DNA of 64,000 bases from CBEUVQ01 sp965546615. GTDB taxonomy: Bacteria > Bacillota > Desulfotomaculia > Desulfotomaculales > Desulfohalotomaculaceae. Position 1 is the first letter of the stretch. Each line of letters opens with the position of its first letter. This document shows positions 25,541 through 34,555 of the stretch, piece after piece. The DNA is taken from assembly GCA_965546615.1 (NCBI GenBank), contig CBEUVQ010000005.1, forward strand, positions 1 through 64,000, written 5' to 3'. The notes under the pieces were generated by a model, which was not told the DNA's origin, ran no database searches, and saw only the letters and a program-made list of their open reading frames with translations. Both the position numbers and the translations under genes were made by a program.

Positions 25541-26152
25541 TTACCCCCTCCCATGATTATCTTTTTTTATGCACACTTTAAATTCCGTTCCGTTAATGAT
25601 CCGTTGAATGTTGGAACGGTGCCGATAAATCGCAAAGGCCGCAACTAATACCGCAAATACTTGATAAGGCAAGTCCATATTTAACAAAAAGAAGGCAGTT
25701 GGTACCGTAATTGCTGCCATCATCGAACTCAGTGAAACATAGCGAAACAGTGCCAAAAAGACAAGGAAAACTGTTAAGGCAGCCATTCCGGTCAGCGGAG
25801 AAAAGGCAAAGATAACCCCTCCACCGGTGGCAACTATTTTGCCGCCTTTAAATCTCAAAAAGGCAGAATAACTATGACCTAAAAGCGCACCAACCGCGGC
25901 AGCTATTTCCACACCTGTACCACCAAAGCAGTAACGGGCAATCAACACCGGCACCAGCCCTTTAGCGAAATCAACAATCAGCACCATTATTCCCGCAGTG
26001 GATCCCAGTGTTCGCCAAACGTTGGTAGTACCGATATTTCCACTCCCGTACTGTCGAATATCAATTCCTTTCCAGCAGCGAGCCAAAATATACCCGGTCG
26101 GTATGGAGCCTAAAATATATCCAATTACAAGTGTAATGAAAATATTGAACAC
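25541..26152 (-). CDS. plsY: Glycerol-3-phosphate acyltransferase PlsY
   Basis: Membrane acyltransferase that moves an acyl group from acyl-phosphate to glycerol 3-phosphate. 203 residues, five membrane helices. Family motifs GSIPTGYILAR, GSGNIGTTNVWRTLG and the central GHSYSAFLRFKGGK are all present. GTG start with GGAGGAAGC upstream. Lies between der and gpsA with gaps of 17 and 3 bases, a conserved order in Clostridia. Confidence 0.96.
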   Translation of the reverse strand: MFNIFITLVIGYILGSIPTGYILARCWKGIDIRQYGSGNIGTTNVWRTLGSTAGIMVLIVDFAKGLVPVLIARYCFGGTGVEIAAAVGALLGHSYSAFLRFKGGKIVATGGGVIFAFSPLTGMAALTVFLVFLALFRYVSLSSMMAAITVPTAFFLLNMDLPYQVFAVLVAAFAIYRHRSNIQRIINGTEFKVCIKKDNHGRG

Positions 26153-26169
26153 GAGCTTCCTCCAAAAAA

Positions 26170-27495
26170 CTATTCTTCTTGGTCGCGCTTGCGAAAAACA
26201 AAGCGTATCGGCGTACCTTCAAACCCATATGAAGAACGGAAAAAGTTTTCCAGATAGCGCTTATACGAGAAGTGCATTAATTCCGGATCATTAACAAAAA
26301 AGATAAATGTTGGCGGTGCAACACCGGTTTGGACAGTGTAAAGTATTTTTAAACGCCTGCCTTTATCAGTAGGCGGAGGATTTTGCTGTACCGCTTCCCG
26401 AACTAACTGATTTAAACTGCTGGTAGCAATTCTCAAATTATGCTGTTCAGAAACATAATCTACCAGTTCCAAGATTTTCGGCACTCTTTTTTTGGTCAGT
26501 GCAGAAATATAGATAGTCGGTGCATACTGAATGAAACCAAGCGCTTCTCTTATTTGCTCGTTGTAACGAAGGATGGTTTTATCATCCTTTTTAATTAAAT
26601 CCCATTTGTTAATCACCAAGATAATCGCTCTGCCTTTTTCTTCCGCATAACCGACAATGCGTTTATCCTGCTCGGTAACACCATCCTCTGCATCAATAAC
26701 CATTAACACCACATCAGAGCGATCCACCGCCCGCAGCGAGCGAATAACACTATAGCGTTCAGTAGGTTCTTCAATGCGCTTACGACGACGCATCCCCGCA
26801 GTGTCAATAAGCACATAGTGTTTGCCGTCCCTCTCAATAAAAGTGTCAATGGCATCTCTGGTGGTGCCGGGAATATTGCTGACAATTACCCTTTCTTCAC
26901 CACAAACAGCATTAACTAATGTAGATTTACCAACATTAGGACGACCGATTACCGCAATTTTAATTACGTCTTTATCATACTCTTCCTGCTGGATCGGTGG
27001 TAACAGTTCAACTACTTTATCCAGCAGTTCGCCGGTATTCATGCCTTCAGAAGCAGAAACCGGCAAAGGTTCACCCAGCCCCAGTTCAAAGAAATCATAA
27101 TAAGGAATGGCAGCAGCATCAAAATTCTCTACTTTATTTGCTACCAGTAAAACCGGCTTATTTGTCCTTCTCAGCACAGCCGCAACATCACGATCAGTAG
27201 GGCTGATGCCGGCCCGAGCATCTACCACAAACAAAATTACATCAGCCTCTTTGATGGCCAGCTCTGCCTGCTGCCTAACGTGAGCGGTAAAATCATCAAT
27301 TTCATTGAACTCAATTCCGCCGGTATCGATGACGGTAAATGCACGCCCATTCCAATCAGCATCGTGATACAATCGGTCTCTTGTCACGCCGGGCTGATCT
27401 TCAACAATTGCCACCCGCCCGCGAATAATGCGATTAAACAGGGTAGATTTGCCAACATTAGGGCGGCCAACAATGGCCACGATTGGTTTCGGCAA
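26170..27495 (-). CDS. der: Ribosome-biogenesis GTPase Der (EngA)
   Basis: Tandem-domain GTPase for maturation of the 50S subunit. 441 residues. Two G domains, each with a GRPNVGKST P-loop (about residues 10-18 and in the second half near IAVIGRPNVGKSTLVNAV), switch motifs DTGG and DTAG, NKVE and NKWD base-recognition motifs, and a C-terminal KH-like domain. TTG start at 27495, with AAGG upstream. A perfect TATAAT sits about 30 bases before it, so an internal promoter is possible in the gap after the DUF512 gene. Confidence 0.96.
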   Translation of the reverse strand: MPKPIVAIVGRPNVGKSTLFNRIIRGRVAIVEDQPGVTRDRLYHDADWNGRAFTVIDTGGIEFNEIDDFTAHVRQQAELAIKEADVILFVVDARAGISPTDRDVAAVLRRTNKPVLLVANKVENFDAAAIPYYDFFELGLGEPLPVSASEGMNTGELLDKVVELLPPIQQEEYDKDVIKIAVIGRPNVGKSTLVNAVCGEERVIVSNIPGTTRDAIDTFIERDGKHYVLIDTAGMRRRKRIEEPTERYSVIRSLRAVDRSDVVLMVIDAEDGVTEQDKRIVGYAEEKGRAIILVINKWDLIKKDDKTILRYNEQIREALGFIQYAPTIYISALTKKRVPKILELVDYVSEQHNLRIATSSLNQLVREAVQQNPPPTDKGRRLKILYTVQTGVAPPTFIFFVNDPELMHFSYKRYLENFFRSSYGFEGTPIRFVFRKRDQEE

Positions 27496-27633
27496 ATCAG
27501 TTCACAACCTTTCCCTTAAGATTATAGAAAAACTTGGCTTGCGTCGAATTTTAAAAACAATCGACGAAAACCGCAATTTTACACTGTAATTGGTAATATA
27601 TGCTAGTTTAAGTTTGCACTTAATTCAACTGTT

Positions 27634-28944
27634 TTAACCCTTTGTTATCATTTTAATGAAATCATACGGGGTATCAATCGACAGTATCCTTACGTTTAAT
27701 TTTCTTTCCACCTCATCAACTGTGATATCATCCAAAAAAATATTTTCCGTTTGATCTTTAAGCATTGCATGAGGAATAAGCAGCAGTTCGCCTAAATCCC
27801 TGCCCTCCAGATGCTGCAGCAAATCAGTACCCGTTAAAAGCCCCGCTACCGTCACCGTTTCCCCGAAAAAGCGATTGGGCACGCAGTAAAGCGTAATATC
27901 AAGCCCTTCAATTTGGTTTAACCTTTCAATTATCGGCTTGATAAAGCCGTAAGCTGAAACTCCGGTGACAGCGGAAACCTTTTTCGGTTGATCAAGTTTC
28001 AACGGCAGATGCCGTTCTGCATCTGCCCATTGGTCCAAAAATATTCTGGTCATACCTACGCCGTTTTCAATCTGAGGATAATCTGCATAATATTCATCCG
28101 GCGGAATAGCCACATCTGCTTCAATATAAAATTCATCAGAAGCAAACACAAATGGATAGTCAAATTCAGCCAAAAATCGCTGCTGCATCTTTTCAATTTG
28201 TTTTACTACCGCTAATGCTTCTTGCCGGTTAAATACCCGAACAGATGCCAATCCCTCCCGGTATTTAGTCAAACCGACCGGCACTACTGCCAGCGACCTT
28301 ACCTGAGGCCAAAATTGAGATAATTCGTTTATCGTGCGCTCCAACTCTTTGCCGTCATTTACGCCCGGAACCAGCACTACTTGTGTATGCATTTCAATAC
28401 CGGCTGCCGCCAGCGCATTGAGCTGGTTCATAATATCGGCCGCTTTCGGGTTGGTCATCATCTTTCTTCTCAGCTCGGGGTTAGTGGTATGTACCGAAAC
28501 ATATAACGGGCTCAACTTCTGATTTATAATGCGCTGAAGTTCGGCATCGCTGATATTGGTCAGCGTAACAAAACTGGCGTTTAAAAAAGAAGTGCGGTAG
28601 TCGTCATCTTTTACATACAATGATTTGCGCATATTTGGCGGCATTTGATCGACAAAACAAAAGATGCATTTGTTGCGGCACCTTTTCAAGCCGCCTAAAG
28701 TATCATCGCCAAATTCCAGTCCTAAATCTTCCCCAAAGTCTTTTTCTATTTCCATCAACCATTCTTCACCATCAGTGGTTACTAATTTAACAGTTATTTC
28801 ATCATCTGCGGTGAGAAAACGGTAATCGATAATATCATTAACCTTTTGACCGTTAATTTCGACAACTCTGTCGCCAGGATTAATTTCCAGTTCTTCTGCT
28901 ATGCTGTTTGGTTTAATGTCATATACTTCCAATCCTTCTGCCAT
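27634..28944 (-). CDS. DUF512 protein with PDZ and radical SAM-like domains
   Basis: Uncharacterised family common in anaerobic Firmicutes, often annotated as Fe-S oxidoreductase. About 436 residues. An N-terminal PDZ-like segment (IKPNSIAEELEINPGDRVVEINGQKV) is followed by a C-x3-C-x2-C cluster motif CRNKCIFCFVDQMP and the DUF512 domain, which contains HTQVVLVPGVNDG and VTGVSAYGFIKPIIE. The cysteine spacing is that of radical SAM enzymes. ATG 28944 has GGAGG six bases upstream; the ATG at 28956 has no site. Conserved position between der and the YIEGIA/SpoIIP cluster. Function unknown. Confidence 0.88.
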   Translation of the reverse strand: MAEGLEVYDIKPNSIAEELEINPGDRVVEINGQKVNDIIDYRFLTADDEITVKLVTTDGEEWLMEIEKDFGEDLGLEFGDDTLGGLKRCRNKCIFCFVDQMPPNMRKSLYVKDDDYRTSFLNASFVTLTNISDAELQRIINQKLSPLYVSVHTTNPELRRKMMTNPKAADIMNQLNALAAAGIEMHTQVVLVPGVNDGKELERTINELSQFWPQVRSLAVVPVGLTKYREGLASVRVFNRQEALAVVKQIEKMQQRFLAEFDYPFVFASDEFYIEADVAIPPDEYYADYPQIENGVGMTRIFLDQWADAERHLPLKLDQPKKVSAVTGVSAYGFIKPIIERLNQIEGLDITLYCVPNRFFGETVTVAGLLTGTDLLQHLEGRDLGELLLIPHAMLKDQTENIFLDDITVDEVERKLNVRILSIDTPYDFIKMITKG

Positions 28945-29002
28945 AACTTCCTCCATTCATTACTTCATAAATTATCTAACACCTGGCAAAATTAGTCAAG
29001 CA

Positions 29003-29194
29003 CTAGTGCTTAACTATTATTAATGTCCGCGGTGTAATTTCATGAACCATAGCATCTAAAATATTGGCCATCCGTCCGGCCATTTCTTGCATTTCATCTT
29101 CATTTTTGACATAAAAAATCGGCATTCCACCACCAACCTCGTCATTATCAGTGGTAATCGCCGCTAAAATTACACCGTTAATTTCTGTAGTCAT
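29003..29194 (-). CDS. Capping complex subunit for YIEGIA
   Basis: 63-residue soluble protein (TTEINGVILAAITTDNDE...MQEMAGRMANILDAM) of the small family described as the capping subunit for YIEGIA proteins; YIEGIA is encoded 29 bases upstream. Good Shine-Dalgarno GAGGTG seven bases before the ATG. Biochemical role unknown; restricted to spore-forming Clostridia as far as I know. Confidence 0.82.
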   Translation of the reverse strand: MTTEINGVILAAITTDNDEVGGGMPIFYVKNEDEMQEMAGRMANILDAMVHEITPRTLIIVKH

Positions 29195-29223
29195 CTTTGT
29201 ACACCTCGTTAATTTTCAAGATG

Positions 29224-30141
29224 TTAATCAGAGGCATAACGTCCTGCTTTTGTAGCTAAAGGTTTACTGTAAGAAGCTTCTAAAACGGGCGTCCGGTTTA
29301 CTGCCTCTACCAAAGCAGCAATATCCTTCTCCACCGGCATAATATACATTGCCACTCTCCCGGTTTCCGGGTTTTTACGCAAAATGGGGCTGTATTCCGG
29401 AATATCAATATCTTTTTTGCAGCCCAATATTACACCGGCAGTATGCGCAATAACCATACGCTGACCAATATCATGAATGGTAGCCCGAGCGTTATCATTT
29501 TTTGGATGAATCATTACCGCTAAGCCATCTTTTAATATTTCTTCCCGCCGACTTTTTAAACCGATATTCATCAGCGCAATATCTTCCACAAATAGAGTCG
29601 GGCCTTCAAAATGCATTTTTGCCGGTCGAACTTCACAAATATCGCCAAGCACTTTGCCGGTCATATACAGTCTGCTGATTGCCATTGTAATTAAGCCTAC
29701 AACTATACCAATATACCACCCGATGCCGGCCATTAAGCCAATTTGCACAGCAAGCGCAGTAATAAACGACGAAATCATCACCAAATAATTGCGTCCTTCA
29801 AAAGTACGGGCAATTCCTTCAATATAGTCTTTACCCCGCTGAATAAGTTCTGATTCCTCCAAACTTTCCAAGGTGCTTCTTTCCTGGGTACGAATTTCTC
29901 TGAATTGTTGGGCCGCCAAAGCCAGAAACGTAAAGGCTGTAAACTCTTTTTCAATAACGGCGGGTACCGCCATTGCCCCCAAGGCTGAAGCAATAAACCC
30001 CAGGGACAAGTGGACAATATACCCATGTGGATAGCCGGGATATTGACGATAATCAACACGCAGCAGAACCATCCTTGTGATTGTGCCGGTTAAAGTTCCG
30101 ATAGCAATAATTAAAAGATAGCCCTGCAGCTGCACAAACAA
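29224..30141 (-). CDS. YIEGIA family membrane protein
   Basis: Integral membrane protein of about 305 residues, named for the motif YIEGIA, which is visible in GKDYIEGIARTFEGRNYL. Membrane segments lie at the N terminus (GYLLIIAIGTLTGTITRMVLL), around SLGFIASALGAMAVP, and in the middle (SSFITALAVQIGLMAG; YIGIVVGLITMAI). The C-terminal ~130 residues look soluble. It follows spoIIP by 10 bases, and the start is TTG 30141 or GTG 30135, the latter better spaced from GGGGGG. Part of a conserved sporulation-linked cluster; function not known. Confidence 0.82.
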   Translation of the reverse strand: MFVQLQGYLLIIAIGTLTGTITRMVLLRVDYRQYPGYPHGYIVHLSLGFIASALGAMAVPAVIEKEFTAFTFLALAAQQFREIRTQERSTLESLEESELIQRGKDYIEGIARTFEGRNYLVMISSFITALAVQIGLMAGIGWYIGIVVGLITMAISRLYMTGKVLGDICEVRPAKMHFEGPTLFVEDIALMNIGLKSRREEILKDGLAVMIHPKNDNARATIHDIGQRMVIAHTAGVILGCKKDIDIPEYSPILRKNPETGRVAMYIMPVEKDIAALVEAVNRTPVLEASYSKPLATKAGRYASD

Positions 30142-30150
30142 TTCCCCCCA

Positions 30151-31392
30151 TTAATCTTTCTTCTCTTTATCAGCGGCATCCGTTAATTCTTTATCCTGCT
30201 TATCAATATCGATTTGTTTTTTGCGAACAGGAGCAAGAAAACCGGTCATTTCTTTGCCAATGCCGCTTAACTTATCAGCTGCCCCTTTAAGACTGCCGGT
30301 GCTGATCAGCAGGAAGGCACCGCCACCTACCAACAGCGCCCCTAAAATCCAGGCCAGCGTTGTCCATCCTCCTTTAGTTCCGGCGCTGCTGCTTGTTTCA
30401 CTGCCGGGGCCTCCACTTTGCGTCGGTCCACCGGTTACACCCAGCACAACCGGCACCGCATCAGCGAGCAGGCTAATTCCTTCTTCTGCCCTTTCCCGGG
30501 AGTTAGTGTGTGTGCCGGCCTCAATAAGTATCGCTGTCGACATCAAGTCTTGGTTATAGTTGCCGCGACCTACAAAAATTTCTTTAACAATGTTTGGGTG
30601 TTTTTTATTAGCATAAGCCATTAACCGTTTGGCAAAATCCATGTTGGAACTCATTTTCGGGTTTTGCTTTCCTACTACCAATCGCAATTGAGCTACTTCT
30701 TTACCGTCGATTTCTTCATTGTAGTAATCAGGATCCGGTATACCGTCGCGATGCACATCAAACATAGCAATAGGGTTTTCTTTCATTAACTCTGTAGCTG
30801 TGCGACGCGAGCGCATATAAGCATTGTTGTCATGCGGGTCATGCTTATTATCGTTATAAATAGCATCCAGTCCACGCTCTTTTATACTTTCGGCAAAATT
30901 TTTACCTACCTGTAAAACACCGCCGTTAAAAGGCTTTGATTCTGTACCGTCAGTTGGCACATAGGATTCATCGGTGTGGGTTTGGTAAATCGCCACCGGC
31001 CTGTCCTTCCATTCTTTAGTAGCCACCGGCACTTCCGTCAAATTATTAAAATAATCAACCCATGCCAAATAGTCTTTATCCTTTCCCAATAACTTAGCGG
31101 TAGCTTTATCTCCGTCCACTTTACTTACTTCGTAATGTTGACCGTCGGGTTTTATTATTTGATCTCCTTTGCTCACATTGCTGGCCATTTTAGTGACTAA
31201 ATTTCCACTGTCATCGTATATCTCCATTGCACGTCCAACGGTATGATCAATGAAATCGTCAGCATTGATCAATGCGGTCGGACTCCAAACCGGCCGGGTG
31301 CTAACGGAGAAATCAGCTGCAGCCAAAGCAATTGCAGTTACACCTGCAGCCAGCATTGCCATCGCTACAGTAACTTTAAACTTATCTTTCAT
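30151..31392 (-). CDS. spoIIP: Stage II sporulation protein P-type cell-wall hydrolase
   Basis: SpoIIP-family amidase/endopeptidase; in sporulation SpoIIP degrades peptidoglycan for engulfment with SpoIID and SpoIIM. About 413 residues. N-terminal signal anchor (KVTVAMAMLAAGVTAIALAA), an SpoIIP domain with YQTHTDESYVPT (zinc His), MFDVHRDGIPD and TAILIEAGTHTNSRE, then a second membrane helix near the C terminus (TLAWILGALLVGGGAFLLI) and a charged tail. The C-terminal anchor differs from the classical protein, so this may be a specialised paralogue. ATG 31392 has AAGGAGG about 8 bases upstream and overlaps the end of the DUF1614 gene by 11 bases. Confidence 0.88.
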   Translation of the reverse strand: MKDKFKVTVAMAMLAAGVTAIALAAADFSVSTRPVWSPTALINADDFIDHTVGRAMEIYDDSGNLVTKMASNVSKGDQIIKPDGQHYEVSKVDGDKATAKLLGKDKDYLAWVDYFNNLTEVPVATKEWKDRPVAIYQTHTDESYVPTDGTESKPFNGGVLQVGKNFAESIKERGLDAIYNDNKHDPHDNNAYMRSRRTATELMKENPIAMFDVHRDGIPDPDYYNEEIDGKEVAQLRLVVGKQNPKMSSNMDFAKRLMAYANKKHPNIVKEIFVGRGNYNQDLMSTAILIEAGTHTNSRERAEEGISLLADAVPVVLGVTGGPTQSGGPGSETSSSAGTKGGWTTLAWILGALLVGGGAFLLISTGSLKGAADKLSGIGKEMTGFLAPVRKKQIDIDKQDKELTDAADKEKKD

Positions 31393-32245
31393 CGCGCCTT
31401 CCTCCTTCAGCTTTGTCAATACCGCCAACTTTGCTAAAATCTTTTTTCATCGTTTCTTCTGAAAAAGTCATCTCATTATCCGCTTCAATGTCACCTGTTT
31501 CCATTGCCAGCGGCTGTTTATTATGGGCAGCACCTGCGTTTTTCTCCTGCTTGTTGATTTCCGGCTTGCGCAGCCCGGCAAGAAGTGCTTCCGGTCGCCC
31601 TTCTGATGTCGGTCCGCCCTGCAGGCGTTCACGCAATTCACCGAAGATATCTGCCAACAGTACCGCCACAATACCCGCTAAAACTGTAACATCGAAAGCT
31701 CCGGCACCGCCGATAGATACCGTTCCCCCGGCAGCGCCGCTGCGCAGCAGCCAGATAAAATGGAAGATATCCACCAATACCACACCGAGAGTAGCAGCAA
31801 TAAATGCCGAGCGGCGGGAGCGCCCTGCTAAATAGCCTGTTAAACCGGCAGCAAGCGGAAATAAGTAAATGGAATCAACAAAGGCAAAGCGTCCGCCGGG
31901 TTCGGGCAATCCGGTCATTACTAACGAACCAAGATAATATACAACTACACCGGTTAGCGCTGCCGCCACCAGAGCACGAACCCATTCTTTGGTAGTACCC
32001 GCTTTGCTTAAAAGATAAACAGCCAGCGCAATTGGAATCAGTCCTCCACCAACATTTATTGATGCTCGGATACCGTCAAAAGGCAGCGGAACAGTAATAA
32101 AGCTGCCGATAATCATTGCTGCAATAATGCCAAGAGCTGCTTTATCACTGAGCCTCATTCGATCTAAAACGCGCTGGGCCAATCCAAAGTAAATCAAAAA
32201 TGAAACCACAATCAATGCAATTAGGCCGAAAGGGAATTGAGTCAT
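31382..32245 (-). CDS. DUF1614 family membrane protein
   Basis: Polytopic membrane protein of 287 residues with about six to seven helices (e.g. LIALIVVSFLIYFGLA, AALGIIAAMIIGSFITV, VRALVAAALTGVVVYYLG, VTVLAGIVAVLLADIFG). It has the DUF1614 hallmarks of an acidic/glycine loop GIRASINVGGGLIPIALA and SIGGAGAFDVTVLAG. The last ~80 residues are charged and soluble. It starts the DUF1614-spoIIP-YIEGIA-capping operon, with AAGGAGG before the ATG. Function unknown; the family occurs in spore-formers and some archaea. Confidence 0.83.
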   Translation of the reverse strand: MTQFPFGLIALIVVSFLIYFGLAQRVLDRMRLSDKAALGIIAAMIIGSFITVPLPFDGIRASINVGGGLIPIALAVYLLSKAGTTKEWVRALVAAALTGVVVYYLGSLVMTGLPEPGGRFAFVDSIYLFPLAAGLTGYLAGRSRRSAFIAATLGVVLVDIFHFIWLLRSGAAGGTVSIGGAGAFDVTVLAGIVAVLLADIFGELRERLQGGPTSEGRPEALLAGLRKPEINKQEKNAGAAHNKQPLAMETGDIEADNEMTFSEETMKKDFSKVGGIDKAEGGRRDER

Positions 32246-32431
32246 TGATCTGCCTCCTTATAGAAATATACATTTTCACCACACTATAGTAACCTGCTGC
32301 CAAAGTATTTATTCAGCCCGGTGTGCATAATCATTCTTTCCACACAATTAAAAGAGACAACCGATTCCTCAAACCGCCAAAGCGCTCCGTTAAGCAGAAC
32401 CCCTAAAGCATATCTTTCCCGATGAAAGACA

Positions 32432-32467
32432 AAAAAACTCCCAAGGAAACACAAACGTTCCTTGGGA
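32432..32467 (-). terminator. Terminator after ispH-S1 gene
   Basis: A 10-bp stem (32439-32448 with 32458-32467) is followed on the minus strand by seven T (32438-32432). The right side is also T-rich on the plus strand. Confidence 0.85.
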
Positions 32468-32503
32468 TTTTTTGAGCTCATATATATTAAAGATTTATAT
32501 TAC

Positions 32504-34543
32504 TTATTGTTTTTTGAGCATTTTAGTTAATTCTTCCGGCATTACTTCGCCGAGGTTAATGCCGATACCTTCACCGGCATCTTCGGCAGCAGTCTGCTCA
32601 GGTTGAGGTTTTGGCTGCTGCTTCTTAGGCTGACGCTGCTTAGCACTGCGTTCTTTGTTCACTTCGCGAATAGAAAGGCGAATACGCTTTTCTTCCGGGT
32701 CTACGGACAGCACCTTAACGTTGATTTCATCTCCTTCAGATACCACATCTTCAGGCTTTTCAACGTGGTGTTCCGCTAAGTGCGAAATGTGCACCAAACC
32801 TTCTACCCCCGGCTCAAGCTGAACAAATGCGCCAAACGGTGCCAGACGGATTACTTTGGCAGTAATGATACTGCCTACAGGGTATTTCTCTTCTACGTTA
32901 TCCCAGGGATTAGGCAGCAGCTGCTTTAAGCCAAGGGAAACTTTTTCACTTTCTTTATCAACTTTCAGTACTTTAACTTCAACTTCGTCGCCAACGCTGA
33001 CAACTTCTGAAGGCTTGTTGATGCGGTACCAAGCCATTTCAGAAATATGCAGTAAGCCGTCTACGCCTCCGATGTCAATAAATGCACCAAAATCAGTCAG
33101 GCGTCTTACTGTACCTTTAATGGTTTGACCTTCTTCCAGTTTGTTAAACAGCTCTTCACGTGCTTTCGCTTTTTCCTCTTCTAAAACAACCTTGCGGGAA
33201 AGAATTACTTTGCGGCGGGCGCTGTTCATTTCAATTACTTTTACTTTAATCGTTTGATTTAAATATTTGGAAAGGTCTTCTACATAGCCGATTTCCACCA
33301 GTGATGCCGGTAAAAATGCCCGCACTCCGACATCAACCAGCAAACCGCCTTTAACCGCTTCCCGAACAACACCTTCAATAACAGTGCCATTCTCCATTAC
33401 TTCTTCTAATTTGCTCCAGTTTTTAGCTACATCTACGCGTACTTTGGAAAGCAGTGTTTTACCTTCTTCATCTTCACCTTTAATAACTTCCACTTCTATT
33501 TCATCGCCAACCTTAACAACATCTTGTGGGCTGGCATTATAACCGGTCAATTCTTTCACCGGAACAACACCTTCAGATTTTGCTCCTACATCAACCAGAA
33601 CTTCATCCTGGCCTACCTGTACCACAGTTCCTTTAACCACTTGACCAGGCTGCAGGTTTTTAACTTCAACCGCTTCCTTCATACCTTCTTCTTGCATTTC
33701 CATAGTTTCTCCTAGCTCCTTCATCCTACATTTAACCTCCTCAATTACCCAGTCCGGTGTTGAAGCACCGGCTGTTAATCCGGCTCGCTTGACTCCCTGA
33801 AACCATTCAGGTTTTAACTCAGAGGCACTTTCTACCTGGTAAGTAGTTGCACCGGTTTCGCGGCAAAGCTTGGTGAGTTTAGCAGTGTTAGCACTTTTCG
33901 ACCCACCTACCACTACCACTACATCCACTTTTTCCGCCAATTCCTGCGCCGCTTGTTGACGCTCTCCGGTAGCATGACAGATAGTATTATACGCCTTTAC
34001 TTCAAACCCTTTTTGTTTTAGGGCGCGAACCACCTCATCAAAATTTGCAACAGGTTGGGTGGTTTGAGCCAAAACACCAACCTTGTTATTGCCGCTGATT
34101 TGCTGCACTTGGGCAGCGTCTTCCACCACTAATGCCTGTCCGCCTGTCCAGCCAACAATACCCTGCACTTCCGGATGCTTGGCATCACCGACAACCACTA
34201 CCTGATAACCTTCTTCGGTAAGCTGTTTAGCCAATTGCTGCGCCTTGCCGACAAAAGGACAGGTAGCATCTAAAACATTGTGCCCAAACTGGGCAGCTTC
34301 TTCCAAAACTTCCGGACTTACACCGTGAGATCTGATGATTATTACTCCCGGTGAACCGTTTGGAATATTGTCGATATCTTTAACACCTTTTTGTTTTAGC
34401 CTTTCCACCACCTGCGGGTTATGGATAATCGGCCCCAATGTGTAAATCGGTCCTTGTTTTTCCCGGGCGGCTTGTTCGGCAATTTCAATTGCCCGTTTAA
34501 CTCCAAAACAAAAACCGGCCTTGGGAGCTACTAATATTTCCAA
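32504..34543 (-). CDS. ispH: HMBPP reductase IspH fused to ribosomal protein S1 domains
   Basis: Bifunctional 679-residue fusion. The first ~280 residues are IspH, the last enzyme of the MEP isoprenoid pathway, an iron-sulfur protein making IPP and DMAPP; its three cluster cysteines are at about 12 (AGFCFGV), 95 (DATCPFV) and 189 (ICHATGERQ). Then four S1 RNA-binding domains follow, roughly at 295-370, 380-450, 465-540 and 550-625, e.g. VRRLTDFGAFIDIGGVDGLL, and a basic Gln/Lys/Pro tail. No stop or frameshift is seen at the junction, and separate ispH and rpsA genes are not in the window. The fusion is known from Clostridia. Sits in the conserved cmk-plsC-ispH/rpsA order. Confidence 0.96.
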   Translation of the reverse strand: MEILVAPKAGFCFGVKRAIEIAEQAAREKQGPIYTLGPIIHNPQVVERLKQKGVKDIDNIPNGSPGVIIIRSHGVSPEVLEEAAQFGHNVLDATCPFVGKAQQLAKQLTEEGYQVVVVGDAKHPEVQGIVGWTGGQALVVEDAAQVQQISGNNKVGVLAQTTQPVANFDEVVRALKQKGFEVKAYNTICHATGERQQAAQELAEKVDVVVVVGGSKSANTAKLTKLCRETGATTYQVESASELKPEWFQGVKRAGLTAGASTPDWVIEEVKCRMKELGETMEMQEEGMKEAVEVKNLQPGQVVKGTVVQVGQDEVLVDVGAKSEGVVPVKELTGYNASPQDVVKVGDEIEVEVIKGEDEEGKTLLSKVRVDVAKNWSKLEEVMENGTVIEGVVREAVKGGLLVDVGVRAFLPASLVEIGYVEDLSKYLNQTIKVKVIEMNSARRKVILSRKVVLEEEKAKAREELFNKLEEGQTIKGTVRRLTDFGAFIDIGGVDGLLHISEMAWYRINKPSEVVSVGDEVEVKVLKVDKESEKVSLGLKQLLPNPWDNVEEKYPVGSIITAKVIRLAPFGAFVQLEPGVEGLVHISHLAEHHVEKPEDVVSEGDEINVKVLSVDPEEKRIRLSIREVNKERSAKQRQPKKQQPKPQPEQTAAEDAGEGIGINLGEVMPEELTKMLKKQ

Positions 34544-34555
34544 AAGAATATCACC

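Noticed and set aside
32284..32481. 65-codon frame on the minus strand
   Set aside because: It begins inside the strong terminator after ispH-S1 and has no ribosome-binding site or recognisable sequence.
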